Positions 11,299-21,313 are shown, counted from the first letter of the stretch. The stretch: 64,000 bases of DNA from Salinicola avicenniae (GCF_023736115.1 NZ_JAKQZC010000003.1:434001-498000), one strand, 5' to 3'. Numbers and translations: made by a program. Notes: generated by a model not told the origin, from the sequence alone.

Positions 11299-12903
11299 AT
11301 GAATCAAGACAATGCTATCCAACATTTAATGGTGGCGGGCGGGGGCAATGTTCGGCGAGTGCAAAAGGGGGCCTCGCTCAAGCAGCAGCGCTGGATCGGG
11401 ATCGCTATTCTCTGGCTGATACTGGTCGTCATGCTGGTCACCAACGCCTGGCAAACGCGCAGTGCGCTGATGGATGAGCGGGAGCAGCGTATGGTGACGG
11501 CGGTCGATATGGCCGTGTCGCTGATGGCGCACTATCGGGATCGTGCCGAGCAAGGGGCGATGACACAAGACGAGGCTCAGAGGCGAGCTTTCGCGGCCAT
11601 TCGCGATATTCGTTTCGACGGCGACAACTATGTCTTCGCCTTCGGTGACGATCTTCGCATCCGCGCGCATCCCAAGCGCGAGGCGGGCCAGGACGTTGCC
11701 GATGCCACGGACCCGACCGGCGTGCGCATCTTCCCGGCGATGATCGAGGCCACGCGCGCGAGTGGCCAAGGCTTTGCCGACTATCGGTCCAACTTTGCCC
11801 GGGGGTCGGAGGCTCAGCCGCGCGTTCACGCCTACGTCGAAAGCTTCCCGGCGTGGAATGTCTATGCCGCCAGCGGGGTCTTCATGGGCGACGTCGATGC
11901 GCTCGTCAAGGCGCAGATGATGCGCTCGACGCTGGTCGGTTTGATTGCCGGCGCGATCGTCACGCTGGCGTTCTGGTTCATGATCGGACGGGTGCTGCGT
12001 CGCTTGGGCGGCGAGCCGGCCTACGCTGCCGGCGTCGTGGAACAGATCGCGGAAGGCGATCTCACCGTGACGGTCGAGACGTCCGACGTGAAGGGGCATA
12101 GCCTGCTAGGAGATATCCGGCGCATGCGTGACGAGCTGCAGCGCGCCGTGGGTGCCATCCAGACCTCCAGCGTGGCGGTGGGGCAGGGGGCGGAGGAGAT
12201 TGCCGCCGGCAACCAGGAATTGGCCTCGCGCACCGAAGAGCAGGCGGCGGCGCTGCAGCAGACCTCCACCAGCATGGAGGAGATGACCGCCACGACACGA
12301 AACAGCGCCGATACCGCGACGCGCGCACGCGCGCTGGTCGAGTCCACCGGCGAGACCTCGCGCGTGGGGCAGCAGGCGATTCTCGGCGCGGTCGAATCGA
12401 TGCAGGAGATCCGCCAGGGCGCGGGGGAGATCACCGAGATCATCGGGCTGATCGACAATATCGCCTTCCAGACCAATATCCTGGCGCTCAACGCCTCGGT
12501 GGAAGCGGCACGAGCCGGTGAACACGGGCGAGGGTTCGCCGTCGTCGCCGGTGAAGTCCGCCAGCTGGCCAATCGCTCCGCCACGGCCGCGCAGGAGATC
12601 AAGCGCCTGATCGAGACCTCCAGTGCGCAGGTGGCGACCGGCGCCGAACGGGTCGGAGATGCGCGCACACAGATGCAGGAGATCGACGAGCAGATTCGTC
12701 AGATCAATACCCTGTTCGACGAGATTGCCAGTGCCGCGCAGGAGCAGACCGCCGGCATTGAGCAGATCAACGATGCTGTCTCGCAGCTCGATCAGACCAC
12801 GCAGCAGAACGCCGCGCTGGTCGAGCAGACCTCGTCCATGGCTGATGCCATGCGCGAGCGCTCGATCGACCTGCAGCAGTCAGTCCAGGCATTCAGGCTC
12901 TAA
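11299..12903 (+). CDS. Methyl-accepting chemotaxis protein with Cache sensor
   Basis: A 534-residue chemoreceptor. One helix near residues 30-50 leads into a periplasmic single-Cache domain with the typical YVFAFGDDLRIRAHP core; a second helix near 215-235 is followed by HAMP. The signalling hairpin carries the universal tip sequence (IDNIAFQTNILALNASVEAA near residue 390). The protein feeds ligand information to CheA. Single-Cache receptors of this type often bind small organic acids, but the ligand cannot be read from sequence. The gene is inserted between valS and holC, which are neighbours in many gammaproteobacteria. Confidence 0.93.
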   Translation: MNQDNAIQHLMVAGGGNVRRVQKGASLKQQRWIGIAILWLILVVMLVTNAWQTRSALMDEREQRMVTAVDMAVSLMAHYRDRAEQGAMTQDEAQRRAFAAIRDIRFDGDNYVFAFGDDLRIRAHPKREAGQDVADATDPTGVRIFPAMIEATRASGQGFADYRSNFARGSEAQPRVHAYVESFPAWNVYAASGVFMGDVDALVKAQMMRSTLVGLIAGAIVTLAFWFMIGRVLRRLGGEPAYAAGVVEQIAEGDLTVTVETSDVKGHSLLGDIRRMRDELQRAVGAIQTSSVAVGQGAEEIAAGNQELASRTEEQAAALQQTSTSMEEMTATTRNSADTATRARALVESTGETSRVGQQAILGAVESMQEIRQGAGEITEIIGLIDNIAFQTNILALNASVEAARAGEHGRGFAVVAGEVRQLANRSATAAQEIKRLIETSSAQVATGAERVGDARTQMQEIDEQIRQINTLFDEIASAAQEQTAGIEQINDAVSQLDQTTQQNAALVEQTSSMADAMRERSIDLQQSVQAFRL

Positions 12904-13031
12904 GCGATCAGGCGCTCGGTGATTAGCCGCCAAGCGCGAAAGCCAAGCAAAAAGGCAAGGCAGCCACACGAGGGATCGGGTGGCTGTTGGCAACAGGCGC
13001 TGTCAGCTAACGCTCACGGCTCGGACAACGC

Positions 13032-13457
13032 TTACAGCTTGTGCGCCTCGACTCGGTAGCCACGATCCTTGTAGGTTTTCCAGCAGGCGCGCTTGGTCCG
13101 CAGCACTTCCTGGTGCTGGTTGATGATCTCGGCGACGCGCTCCACGCGCGAGAACCATTCGGGGATCTCGTCATGGAGGTTGAGCATCGCCTGCACACCC
13201 GGTTCCGGGGGCTGTTCCCAGCCGATGGTGACGGGCGGCGGCGGTTGCATCTCGTCGCCGACGATCATGTGCGGCACGTAGCTCTCCTCGCGGAAGGTCC
13301 AGAGCCTGTCATCGACCTCGCGGGCCATCGATTCGTCCTGGGTGTGGACATGCAGCCGGTAGCCCTTGCGATAGATCGTCTCCGCCAGCCGGCAGGCGAA
13401 ATCGATGCGGGCCTCCAGCGTCGTGTCCTGAAGAATGTAGAAGTCGATCTTGGTCAT
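13032..13457 (-). CDS. holC: DNA polymerase III subunit chi
   Basis: The 141-residue HolC homologue starts MTKIDFYIL and has the expected ACRLAETIYRKGYRLHVHT block. Chi links the clamp loader to SSB during replication. The C-terminal part has an extended DRGYRVEAHKL tail. The ATG at 13457 is used because it gives the usual family N terminus; an in-frame ATG 12 bases upstream is closer to the GGAG and remains possible. A short hairpin (CAGCCAC...GTGGCTG, 12961-12986) between this gene and the convergent chemoreceptor may end transcription. Confidence 0.92.
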   Translation of the reverse strand: MTKIDFYILQDTTLEARIDFACRLAETIYRKGYRLHVHTQDESMAREVDDRLWTFREESYVPHMIVGDEMQPPPPVTIGWEQPPEPGVQAMLNLHDEIPEWFSRVERVAEIINQHQEVLRTKRACWKTYKDRGYRVEAHKL

Positions 13458-13665
13458 GGGCTCCTTCAACGAGCAGGGATGAAGAACGGGAATGAAGCGC
13501 GACGAAAGAAAGCTGTAGGGTAGCGAATTACGCGGCTGGCGGCTCGCCCGCGAGTTCGATCGCTAGCCAGCGAACCCTATCGGGCGAGCGCGGCGGAAAG
13601 GCCTTGCCGAGCCGCGTGGCCCTGGAACAATCTCGCCCAGCGACGCGCGGCCAAGCGATGGCGGC

Positions 13666-14406
13666 CTAGACGCCGCCGTCGACGTCGATCAACGCCCCCG
13701 TGGTGAAGCCAGCTTCGGCCAGCCACAGTACGGCATTGGCGATCTCTTCCGGTTCGCCGATACGTCCCATCGGAATCACCTCGCCGGCGACGTCGGGCTT
13801 GTCCGGGTTGCCGCCGCTGGCGTGGATGGTGGTACGAATGACGCCGGGGCGCACGGTATTGACGCGAATGCCTTCGCCGGCCACCTCTTTCGACAGGCCT
13901 TCGGTCATCACGTCGATGGCGCCCTTTGAGGCGGCGTAGTCGATATATTCGCCGGCACCGCCGAGATGAGAGGCGGCCGAGCCGATGTTGACGATCGCAC
14001 CGCCCTTGCCGCCGTGCTGAGTCGACATGCGCTTGATCGCTTCGCGCGCGCAGATGAACGGCCCGACCACGTTGATCTTCATCATGCGGTCGACGCGGTC
14101 GAAGCTCATGTCGTCGACGCGGCTGATCTGGTCGACCACGCCGGCATTGTTGACCAGTACATCGACGCGGCCCAGCTCACGATCGACGGTCTCGAACATC
14201 GCTACGATCGCGGCTTCATCGACCACATCGGCCTGCACCGCGATCGCCCGGCCGCCGTCGGCCTCGATTTCGGCCACGACCTGATCGGCGGAGGCCTTGT
14301 CGCTGCGATAGTTGACGGCCACGGCGTAGCCTTTCTGTGCCGCCATGATGGCGGTGGCGGCGCCGATACCACGGCCGGCGCCGGTCACGATCATTACAGG
14401 CTTCAT
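13666..14406 (-). CDS. Short-chain dehydrogenase/reductase
   Basis: A 246-residue classical SDR. The cofactor site TGAGRGIG lies near residue 9, NNAG near residue 87, and the catalytic set includes a Ser in IVNIGSAAS and YAASK. The fold uses NAD(P)H on a small carbonyl or sugar substrate; the sequence resembles FabG/YgfF-like enzymes, but the substrate is unknown. It lies between holC and ilvE, all on the same strand. A hairpin at 14480-14500 separates it from ilvE. The start at 14406 has AGGGAGAATGACG upstream on the minus strand. Confidence 0.88.
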   Translation of the reverse strand: MKPVMIVTGAGRGIGAATAIMAAQKGYAVAVNYRSDKASADQVVAEIEADGGRAIAVQADVVDEAAIVAMFETVDRELGRVDVLVNNAGVVDQISRVDDMSFDRVDRMMKINVVGPFICAREAIKRMSTQHGGKGGAIVNIGSAASHLGGAGEYIDYAASKGAIDVMTEGLSKEVAGEGIRVNTVRPGVIRTTIHASGGNPDKPDVAGEVIPMGRIGEPEEIANAVLWLAEAGFTTGALIDVDGGV

Positions 14407-14535
14407 CTCGTCATTCTCCCTGTCGGTAGTGCATTGTCGATAGCGCGGGACCGCGCCGAAACGACCCGCCCAGACGCAACGACCGCCTCGCGGCGGTCGT
14501 TGAAGGGCAGTGCTCAAGAGCAGCGTAGGCGGAAA

Positions 14536-15636
14536 TCAGGCCAACTGCATCAGCCAGCCACGCTTGTCTTCGGCGCGGCCGTACTGGATATCGAGCAGAC
14601 GCTTGCGCAGCTTGCCGCTGACAGCCTCGGCACCGGCTTCCGGGGTCACGATACGATCTTCCTCGGTCACCAGTTCGCCGATCTGGGTGATGACGGCGGC
14701 GGTGCCGCAGGCGAACACTTCGACGATCTCGCCGCTGGCCACGCCTTCGCGCCACTCGTCGATGCTGATCGGACGCTCTTCCGGGGTCAGGCCTTCGTCG
14801 CGAGCCAGTTCCAGGATGGAGTCACGCGTGACACCTTCGAGAATGGTGCCGGTCAGCGCCGGCGTGACCAGTCGGCCATCGCGATAGATGAAGAACAGGT
14901 TCATGCCGCCGAGCTCTTCGATCCATTTGTTCTCGGCCGCATCGAGAAACGCGACCTGATCGCAGCCATGGGCTTCGGCTTCGGCCTGCGCCAACAGAGA
15001 GGCGGCATAGTTGCCCCCGCACTTGGCGAATCCGGTGCCGCCCGGGGCGGCGCGGTTGTAGTGCTGGGAGAGCCAGATCGAGACCGGCTTGCCGCCGCTC
15101 TTGAAGTAGGACGCCGCCGGCGAGGCGATCAGGTAGTAGTCGACCTCGGCGGCCGGCTTCACGCCCAGCGACTTGCCGTTGCCGATCATGAACGGACGCA
15201 GGTAGAGGCTGCACTCTTCGGCATCGTCCTTCGGCGTCGGCACCCACTCGACATCCTGGGCGACCAGCGCCTTGAGCGAGCCCAGGAAGGTCTCGTCATC
15301 AAGCTCCGGCAGTGCCAGGCGGCGGGCGGAGGCGCGGAAACGGGCCGCGTTCTTCTCGGGGCGGAAGGTCCAGACCGAGCCATCGGCGTGGCGATAGGCC
15401 TTGATGCCCTCGAAAATCTCCTGGCCGTAGTGCAGCACCGGCGAGGCGGGATCGATCAGCAGCGGGCCGTAGGGACGCAGCTCGCCGCGCTGCCAGCCGT
15501 CAGCCTTGGTCCAGCGTACGTGGACCATATGATCGGTGAAGTAGCGGCCGAAGCCCGGGTTGGCAAGAATCTCGTTGCGCAAGTGGGCATCGAGCGGGTT
15601 GGCGGAAAGGCGGGCTTCGAAACCTGAGGTGGACAC
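14536..15636 (-). CDS. ilvE: Branched-chain amino acid aminotransferase
   Basis: A 366-residue fold-type IV PLP enzyme of the long BCAT group. Conserved blocks include YGQEIFEGIKAYR, LYLRPFMIG, FAKCGGNYAASL (close to the PLP lysine region), and FACGTAAVITQIG. It transfers the amino group between glutamate and Leu, Ile or Val. I place the start at the GTG at 15636 because AGGAG lies 9 bases upstream on the minus strand; an ATG at 15696 would add 20 residues that look unlike the family. It lies between pepA and the SDR gene. Confidence 0.94.
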   Translation of the reverse strand: MSTSGFEARLSANPLDAHLRNEILANPGFGRYFTDHMVHVRWTKADGWQRGELRPYGPLLIDPASPVLHYGQEIFEGIKAYRHADGSVWTFRPEKNAARFRASARRLALPELDDETFLGSLKALVAQDVEWVPTPKDDAEECSLYLRPFMIGNGKSLGVKPAAEVDYYLIASPAASYFKSGGKPVSIWLSQHYNRAAPGGTGFAKCGGNYAASLLAQAEAEAHGCDQVAFLDAAENKWIEELGGMNLFFIYRDGRLVTPALTGTILEGVTRDSILELARDEGLTPEERPISIDEWREGVASGEIVEVFACGTAAVITQIGELVTEEDRIVTPEAGAEAVSGKLRKRLLDIQYGRAEDKRGWLMQLA

Positions 15637-15804
15637 TGCGTCTTCTCCTGACTGTCCGGAATGACCGTCGCCCGAGAGGCTGGCGATCGATGACATCGGT
15701 TGGGGCTGCCCGACACGGCGGGCAGTGGATCGTTCAAATTAGCATGCAAAGCGTTTGCGGCGGAAGAGGCAGGCGCCCGGTCGACGCCCGCCTCGGGCCA
15801 GGGC

Positions 15805-17322
15805 TCAGGCCTCCGACGTGACCACCCGCTCGCCTTCCCGATCGAGCAGGTAACGGGTCAGCAGGCCAACCGGGCGGCCGCTGGCCCCTTTCTGCTTGCC
15901 GCTGTCCCAGGCCGTACCGGCGATGTCGAGATGCGCCCAGGGATAGCTCTCGGCGAAGCGCGACAGGAAGCAGGCAGCGGTAATGCTGCCGGCCGGGCGG
16001 CCACCGATGTTGGCCAGGTCGGCGAAGTTGGAGTCGAGCTGGGCCTGATAGTCGTCCCACAGCGGCATGTGCCACGCGCGATCCCAGGCATTTTCGCCGG
16101 CGTCGAGCAGGTCGAGCGCGAGATCGTCGTCATTGGAGAAGAGGCCGCTGGCATGATCGCCAAGCGCGATCACGCAAGCGCCGGTCAGAGTAGCGATATC
16201 CACCACGCTAGCCGGCTGGAAACGCTCGGCGTAGGCCAGGGCATCGCACAGCACCAGACGACCTTCGGCGTCGGTGTTGAGAATCTCGACGGTCAGCCCC
16301 TTGAGCGTCGTGACGATATCGCCCGGCTTGATGGCTCGACCATCGGGCATGTTCTCGGCGCTGGCGACGAGGGCGATCACGTTCAGCTTCGGCTTCAGCG
16401 CGATCACGCTCTTCATGGTGCCGAAGACGCTGGCGGCGCCGCACATGTCGAACTTCATTTCGTCCATGCCGGCACCGGGCTTGATCGAGATACCGCCGGT
16501 GTCGAAGGTGATGCCCTTGCCGACCAGGACATGCGGCGCTTCGTCGGGATCGTCGGCGCCCTGATACTTCATCACGATCAGGCGCGAGGGTTCGGCGCTG
16601 CCCTGGCCGACCGCAAGCAGGGCGCCGGCGCCGAGGGACTCCAGTGCGGCTTCGTCGAGAATCTCGGTCGTCAGCGTGCCGTCGGATTCACCGGCGAGCG
16701 TCTCCGCCTGGCTGGCAAGATAGCTGGGCGTGCAGATGTTGCCGGGCAGGTTGCCCAGCGTGCGCGCCAGGTTGACGCCATCCCCGAGGGCGGCGCCGAT
16801 GCGGGCACCGGCCTTGGCAGCGTCGACCTGGCCGGCGTCATCGATCAGCACCTCGACCTGGGCGAGCTGGGGCGCCTCGGCGGGCGTCGACTTGCACTGG
16901 GTGAAGCGATAGACCGCGCGAGTCGCCGACTCCAGTGTCATCTGCGCGTTCCAGGCGACGTCGCGGTCGTCGATGTCCGCATCGGTGAAGGCGACCGCGA
17001 CGCTATCGACCGGCAGCTTGGCCAGGGCTCCGAAGGCGGCGTCCAGCGCCTTGCGCAGGGCGCCTTCGTTGAACTTGTCGCGCTTGCCCAGGCCGACCAG
17101 CATCAGGCGTTCGGCGGCGAGCCCCGGCGCAAACGGGATCAACTGGACATTGGCCAGCTCGGGGGAAAAGTCTCCACGTTCCAGCAGTTGCGCGATCAGC
17201 CGTTCGCTGGCGTCATCCAGCTGCGCGGCGGCGGACAGCAGGTCGCCGTCCGCGAACAGCGGCACGACCAGGCAGGCGGTCTCGACCTTGGCCGGGTTGA
17301 CGGTCAGTACGGAAAATTCCAT
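15805..17322 (-). CDS. pepA: Leucyl aminopeptidase PepA
   Basis: A 505-residue M17 aminopeptidase. The signature NTDAEGRL and the metal-binding GKGITFDTGG block are present. It trims N-terminal residues of peptides, and in E. coli PepA also binds DNA in cer recombination and carAB control. The ATG at 17322 gives MEFSVLTVNPAK, the usual start. It is divergent from lptF across a 290-bp gap, the classic gammaproteobacterial arrangement. Confidence 0.97.
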   Translation of the reverse strand: MEFSVLTVNPAKVETACLVVPLFADGDLLSAAAQLDDASERLIAQLLERGDFSPELANVQLIPFAPGLAAERLMLVGLGKRDKFNEGALRKALDAAFGALAKLPVDSVAVAFTDADIDDRDVAWNAQMTLESATRAVYRFTQCKSTPAEAPQLAQVEVLIDDAGQVDAAKAGARIGAALGDGVNLARTLGNLPGNICTPSYLASQAETLAGESDGTLTTEILDEAALESLGAGALLAVGQGSAEPSRLIVMKYQGADDPDEAPHVLVGKGITFDTGGISIKPGAGMDEMKFDMCGAASVFGTMKSVIALKPKLNVIALVASAENMPDGRAIKPGDIVTTLKGLTVEILNTDAEGRLVLCDALAYAERFQPASVVDIATLTGACVIALGDHASGLFSNDDDLALDLLDAGENAWDRAWHMPLWDDYQAQLDSNFADLANIGGRPAGSITAACFLSRFAESYPWAHLDIAGTAWDSGKQKGASGRPVGLLTRYLLDREGERVVTSEA

Positions 17323-17612
17323 GTCGTCTCCAATGAACGATTGCGCTGGCTTCGCGTCACATTGCCTGTCGTCGACGAGACAAGTGCGCGGGGAATCAGG
17401 ATAATGGCGCCGCAGGGATCCACGCGGCAGCGACGCCGGGCGGCCGCCGAGTGGCGGGCGCCCGGTCGACGGCGATGCCATCGATAGCGCCAGTTTACGC
17501 AAAGCCGAGGGACGTTGCATAACGCAGGTCTTGAAGGCCGAGCGCTAGGTGGCCTGCCGCCGGCTGCGGAGCCGGCGGCGGATGCCGCGGCAGGAAGCCA
17601 TTTCAGGAGTCG

Positions 17613-18695
17613 ATGTTGATTGTATTCCGCTATTTGACACGCGAGATTCTGCTGACGATGTCCGCGGTGGCCGGGGTGCTGCTGCTGGTCATCATGGGCA
17701 GTCGCTTCATTCGCTACTTCACCGACGCGGCGCAGGGTGAACTGCCGGTCAGTGCGCTCGGCACGCTGATGCTGTTCCACATGCCAAGCTTTCTCGAGCT
17801 GGTGCTGCCGCTGTCGTTCTTCCTCGCCATTCTGCTGGCCTACGGTCAGCTCTACCTGAACAGCGAGATCACGGTGCTGGTCGCCTGCGGCATGAGCCCC
17901 AACCGGCTCCTGCGCGTGACGCTGCTGCCGGCGGCGCTGATGGCAGTGCTGGTCGGCGTCTGCAGCCTGTGGCTGACGCCGGTTGGTGCGGCGCACAACG
18001 AGCGCCTGATCGACGAGCAGGAGAGCCGGCTCGATTTTTCCGTGCTCACCCCCGGGCGCTTCCAGGATTTCGGCAGCGGCCGCACCGCCTATACCCAGTC
18101 GCTCAACGATGAACGCTCGCGCATGCAGGGCGTCTTCATCAGCGAACGGCAGCCGCGCAGCGATGGCACACCCGAGCAGGTGGTGACGCGGGCGGAGGGC
18201 GGCTATCAGACGGTCGACGAGGAGACCGGCAGCCGCTTTCTGGTGCTGACCAACGGCGAGCGGTATAGCGTCGACCCCGGCACGCCAGTGGCCGAACGGC
18301 TCGAGTTCGGCAGCTACGCGGTGCGCCTCTCCACCGATGCCACCAGCGAACTGAACGACGACACCGAACTCATGACCACTCCGGCGCTGATTGCAGACGG
18401 CGGAGACGAGGCCATCGCGCAGCTGCAGTGGCGCCTGTCGATGCCGTTGATGATCCCCATCCTGACGCTGCTGGCGCTGCCGCTCTCGCGGGTCAATCCT
18501 CGCCAGGGGCGCTTCGCCAAGTTGCTGCCGGCGATCTTCCTGCATATCAGTTACCTGAGCCTGCTGCTGGCGGCGCAGGATGCGATCGCGCGCGGCAGTC
18601 TACCGGCGAGCGTCGGCATGTGGCCGATCCACGCCGTCTATCTGGTGCTGGGGCTGTTCCTGATTCGACGTGACCAGAAGCAGGGAGGCCGCTGA
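17613..18695 (+). CDS. lptF: LPS export permease LptF
   Basis: The 360-residue inner-membrane protein begins MLIVFRYLTREILLT, as LptF does. Three N-terminal helices, a periplasmic beta-jellyroll middle (about residues 110-260) and three C-terminal helices fit the family. With LptG and the ATPase LptB it extracts lipopolysaccharide from the inner membrane. CAGGAG precedes the ATG by 5 bases. Its TGA overlaps the lptG start by one base, so translation is coupled. Confidence 0.96.
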   Translation: MLIVFRYLTREILLTMSAVAGVLLLVIMGSRFIRYFTDAAQGELPVSALGTLMLFHMPSFLELVLPLSFFLAILLAYGQLYLNSEITVLVACGMSPNRLLRVTLLPAALMAVLVGVCSLWLTPVGAAHNERLIDEQESRLDFSVLTPGRFQDFGSGRTAYTQSLNDERSRMQGVFISERQPRSDGTPEQVVTRAEGGYQTVDEETGSRFLVLTNGERYSVDPGTPVAERLEFGSYAVRLSTDATSELNDDTELMTTPALIADGGDEAIAQLQWRLSMPLMIPILTLLALPLSRVNPRQGRFAKLLPAIFLHISYLSLLLAAQDAIARGSLPASVGMWPIHAVYLVLGLFLIRRDQKQGGR

Positions 18696-19759
18696 TGCTG
18701 ATCGATCGTCTCGACCGCTACATCGCCCGCAACGTGCTGGGCGCGATGCTGGTCGTCCAGGTAATGGTGCTGGGGCTCGATCTGGTGATCTCCTACATCA
18801 ACGATCTGGGCGATGTCGCCGGCAATTACACCGCGCTGGACGTGCTCTTCTATCTCATCATGCGGTTGCCCTGGCGCTTCTACGAGTACGCGCCGGTGGC
18901 GGTGCTGATCGGTGCCCTGGTCGGGCTGGGTACCATGGCATCCAGCAATGAACTGACGGTCATGCGGGCCGCCGGGCGCTCGCTCGGGCGCATCCTGCTC
19001 GGTGTGCTCAAGCCGCTGGTTCTGGTCATTCTGATCACCATGGCCATCGGCGAATTCGTCAGCCCGGCCACCGAGCAGCACGCCGAAGCCTGGCGCCTGG
19101 AGCAGTCCGAGGGGGCCGATGCCGTGCTCTCGACTCGCGGTGGCTGGCAGCGCGAGGGCGAGAGTTTCTATCGCTTCGGCACCATTCGCGCCGACGATAC
19201 GCTGATCAATGTCATCCGCTACCGCTTCGACGGTCAGCAGCTCGTCGATGCCACCCAGGCGGCGAGGGCGGTCTGGGAGGGCGATGCCTGGACACTGCAG
19301 GACGTGGAGGTCACCCACTTCGAGGGAGACACGACCCGTGCCGAGCACGTGTCGAGCCAGACCTGGGAAACCGCGCTGACACCGGCCCAGCTCAATCGGC
19401 TGCTGCGGCCGCTCGACAGCCAGCCGATGACCAGCCTGTGGCAGTACGCGAGCTATCTGCAGGGGCAGGGGCAGGAGGCGACCCAGCCGCTGCTCTATTT
19501 CTGGCAGAAGAGCCTGCTGCCGGTGACCCTGGCGGGCCTGGTTCTGCTGGCGGCCTCGTTCGTGTTCGGCCCGCTGCGAACCGTGGCGGCGGGCACGCGA
19601 ATCTTCTATGGCGTGATCGTCGGCCTGACGTTCAAGTATCTGCAGGACCTGCTCGCGCCGGCCTCCGTGCTGTTCGGCTTCTCGCCCTCGCTGGCGGTGG
19701 TCGTGCCGACCGCTACTTGCTATCTGCTCGGCCTCTGGCTATTGCGACGCACTGGCTAG
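18695..19759 (+). CDS. lptG: LPS export permease LptG
   Basis: The 354-residue partner of LptF. It starts MLIDRLDRYIARNVL, has the conserved helix with YAPVAVLIGALVGLG, and a periplasmic domain between two sets of three helices. It forms the other half of the LptB2FG transporter. The C terminus overlaps a 20-bp tandem duplication (19746-19785), and a strong terminator follows at 19819. Confidence 0.96.
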   Translation: MLIDRLDRYIARNVLGAMLVVQVMVLGLDLVISYINDLGDVAGNYTALDVLFYLIMRLPWRFYEYAPVAVLIGALVGLGTMASSNELTVMRAAGRSLGRILLGVLKPLVLVILITMAIGEFVSPATEQHAEAWRLEQSEGADAVLSTRGGWQREGESFYRFGTIRADDTLINVIRYRFDGQQLVDATQAARAVWEGDAWTLQDVEVTHFEGDTTRAEHVSSQTWETALTPAQLNRLLRPLDSQPMTSLWQYASYLQGQGQEATQPLLYFWQKSLLPVTLAGLVLLAASFVFGPLRTVAAGTRIFYGVIVGLTFKYLQDLLAPASVLFGFSPSLAVVVPTATCYLLGLWLLRRTG

Positions 19760-19785
19760 CACCGGGACGCACTGGCTAGCGCCGG
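19746..19785. repeat. Tandem duplication overlapping the end of lptG
   Basis: Two 20-bp units (GACGCACTGGCTAGCrCCGG) lie head to tail; the first contains the lptG stop. Just beyond the terminator, 19858-19891, a second small tandem repeat is built on CTATTGGGATCTTC. Confidence 0.85.
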
Positions 19786-19818
19786 GACGCATTGCCCGGT
19801 TTGACGGCCACCCTGATG

Positions 19819-19847
19819 ACGCCGCGCTCCTCGGAGCGCGGCGTTTT
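19819..19847 (+). terminator. Rho-independent terminator of lptFG
   Basis: ACGCCGCGCTCC pairs across a two-base loop with GGAGCGCGGCGT, followed by TTTTGGTTT. It lies 60 bp past the lptG stop. Confidence 0.9.
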
Positions 19848-20030
19848 GGTTTGAGGTCTTCTATTGGGATCTTCCTATTGGGATCTTCTTGGGCGGCGCC
19901 GCTGGGCGCTGGTTGCCCGCGAACCTCCGTGCGGGGATGGCAGGCGTCACGCCGGCCGGGCCTTCAGGTGATGTTAAGCCGCTTCGCGATAGCGTGATCG
20001 AAATGAGATCGATGATGGGTTGAAATTGCC

Positions 20031-20054
20031 TATGCGAATCATTTACATTTGCTA
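20031..20054. promoter_or_regulatory. Putative Fur box upstream of bfd
   Basis: The sequence around TGCGAATCATTTACATT resembles the Fur consensus (GATAATGATAATCATTATC) in its GCGAATCATT core and following AT hexamers. It lies about 25-48 bp before the bfd start, a position where Fur would block transcription. This fits the known iron repression of bfd genes. The match is by eye only. Confidence 0.5.
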
Positions 20055-20078
20055 TCACGTTAACAGTGAGGTCTCGCC

Positions 20079-20282
20079 GTGTACGTCTGTCTCTGCCTGG
20101 GTGTCACCGACCGCGATATCGAAAATGCCGTCAGCGATGGCGCCCGGAGCTGGCGCGAAGTGCGCGAGACGACCGGCTGTGCCGGCCAGTGCGGCAAGTG
20201 TGCCTGCACGGGCAAGAGCGTCATGCGCGAGGCGATCAGCCAGGCCGTAGCCTTCGACCCGGATCTCGCCTACGCGGTCTAG
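20079..20282 (+). CDS. bfd: Bacterioferritin-associated ferredoxin
   Basis: A 67-residue [2Fe-2S] protein with the four ligands C4, C6, C38 and C41 at the positions seen in E. coli Bfd. It donates electrons to bacterioferritin to release stored iron. The GTG start at 20079 is the only one giving the usual VCLC N terminus. A Fur-like site lies just upstream, and bfr is encoded 454 bp downstream in the same direction. Confidence 0.93.
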   Translation: MYVCLCLGVTDRDIENAVSDGARSWREVRETTGCAGQCGKCACTGKSVMREAISQAVAFDPDLAYAV

Positions 20283-20736
20283 ACCGCGACACGACCGGTG
20301 TCAGGGCGAGAGACGGTGGCGTGAAGCACCGCGCGCTTCCTGCCTTCCTCTTCGCTTACTGTACTTCCTGTCTGCCTCACGCTCTTCTTGCTCCGCTTTT
20401 CTCTGTTCCTGACTTTCCCTGTTTCTTGGCCGTCCCCGGCCCATCGACTGAGCTGCCGCCTGTTCGCCCGAGCGTGGTAGTAGCGCAAGTCGTTATCAGC
20501 CGCGTTTTCATCCGCCAATTGATGGCAGATGCGAAGATGTCGTAAGTAACTGTTATGCTTGTAATTTCTGTCTTCTGTGGGCCATACTGCCAGCATCGAA
20601 TTCGCGCGTGTCTCGCGGCGACGACGTTGTCTGCCGCCGCGGTATGCTAGCGTGACGATTTTCGGGAGTGCGTGTGCCTGCGTGGCTCCCCGGTGCCCGA
20701 TGCCCGTTTGCTCGAAGACATGAGGAGAACACGACA
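20283..20736. other. Intergenic region between bfd and bfr
   Basis: This 454-bp gap has no supported gene. Its first half (about 20335-20440) is strikingly pyrimidine-rich on the plus strand. The second half must carry the bfr promoter. The open frames here have no family features. Confidence 0.5.
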
Positions 20737-21219
20737 ATGAAAGGCGACCCGAAAGTCATCGCATATCTGAACACCGTGCTCGGTAACGAGCTGGTGGCGA
20801 TCAACCAGTATTTCCTCCACGCCAAGATGTACAAGGACTGGAACCTGGCCGTGCTGGCCAAATGGGAGTACGACGAGTCGATCGAGGAGATGCAGCACGC
20901 CGACAAGCTGATCGAGCGTATCCTGTTCCTGGAAGGCCTCCCCAACCTGCAGGACCTGGGCAAGCTCAATATCGGCGAGAACACCCAGGAAATGCTCGAG
21001 TGCGACCTCAAGATCGAGCACAAGGCTCGTGCCGATCTGCAGGAAGCGATTCCCTATTGCGAATCCGTGCGCGACTACGTCAGCCGCGACCTGTTCATCA
21101 AGATCCTCGATGACGAGGAAGAGCATATCGACAAGCTTGAGGCCGAGCTGGGCCTGATCGACAAGGTCGGTATCCAGAACTACCTGCAGAAGCACATGTT
21201 CACCGACGAAAAGCAGTAA
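20737..21219 (+). CDS. bfr: Bacterioferritin
   Basis: A 160-residue haem ferritin. Every ferroxidase ligand is in the canonical place: E18, E51, H54, E94, E127 and H130, and the haem-binding M52 is present, so this should be a fully active iron-oxidising and storing subunit. Twenty-four copies form the shell. GAGGAG precedes the ATG by 9 bases. It pairs functionally with bfd upstream, which is needed to mobilise the iron. Confidence 0.97.
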   Translation: MKGDPKVIAYLNTVLGNELVAINQYFLHAKMYKDWNLAVLAKWEYDESIEEMQHADKLIERILFLEGLPNLQDLGKLNIGENTQEMLECDLKIEHKARADLQEAIPYCESVRDYVSRDLFIKILDDEEEHIDKLEAELGLIDKVGIQNYLQKHMFTDEKQ

Positions 21220-21313
21220 CGCTCGCCGTCGGCGCCCAGACGGAATCACGCGGATTGCCAGGCTCGTTATACATGAGCATGGTATGACTCGGGCCGGTAC
21301 TGACAGGCCCGAC

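Noticed and set aside
12961..12986. Hairpin between the chemoreceptor and holC as a firm terminator
   Set aside because: The stem is short and interrupted and no T-run follows, so it is only mentioned with holC.
13966..15627. A 553-codon open frame on the plus strand
   Set aside because: It lies opposite ilvE and the SDR gene, and its translation shows the low-complexity pattern of a high-GC antisense frame with no family features.
15700..17487. A 595-codon open frame opposite pepA
   Set aside because: PepA on the minus strand has its full set of motifs; the long plus frame results from high GC with few stops.
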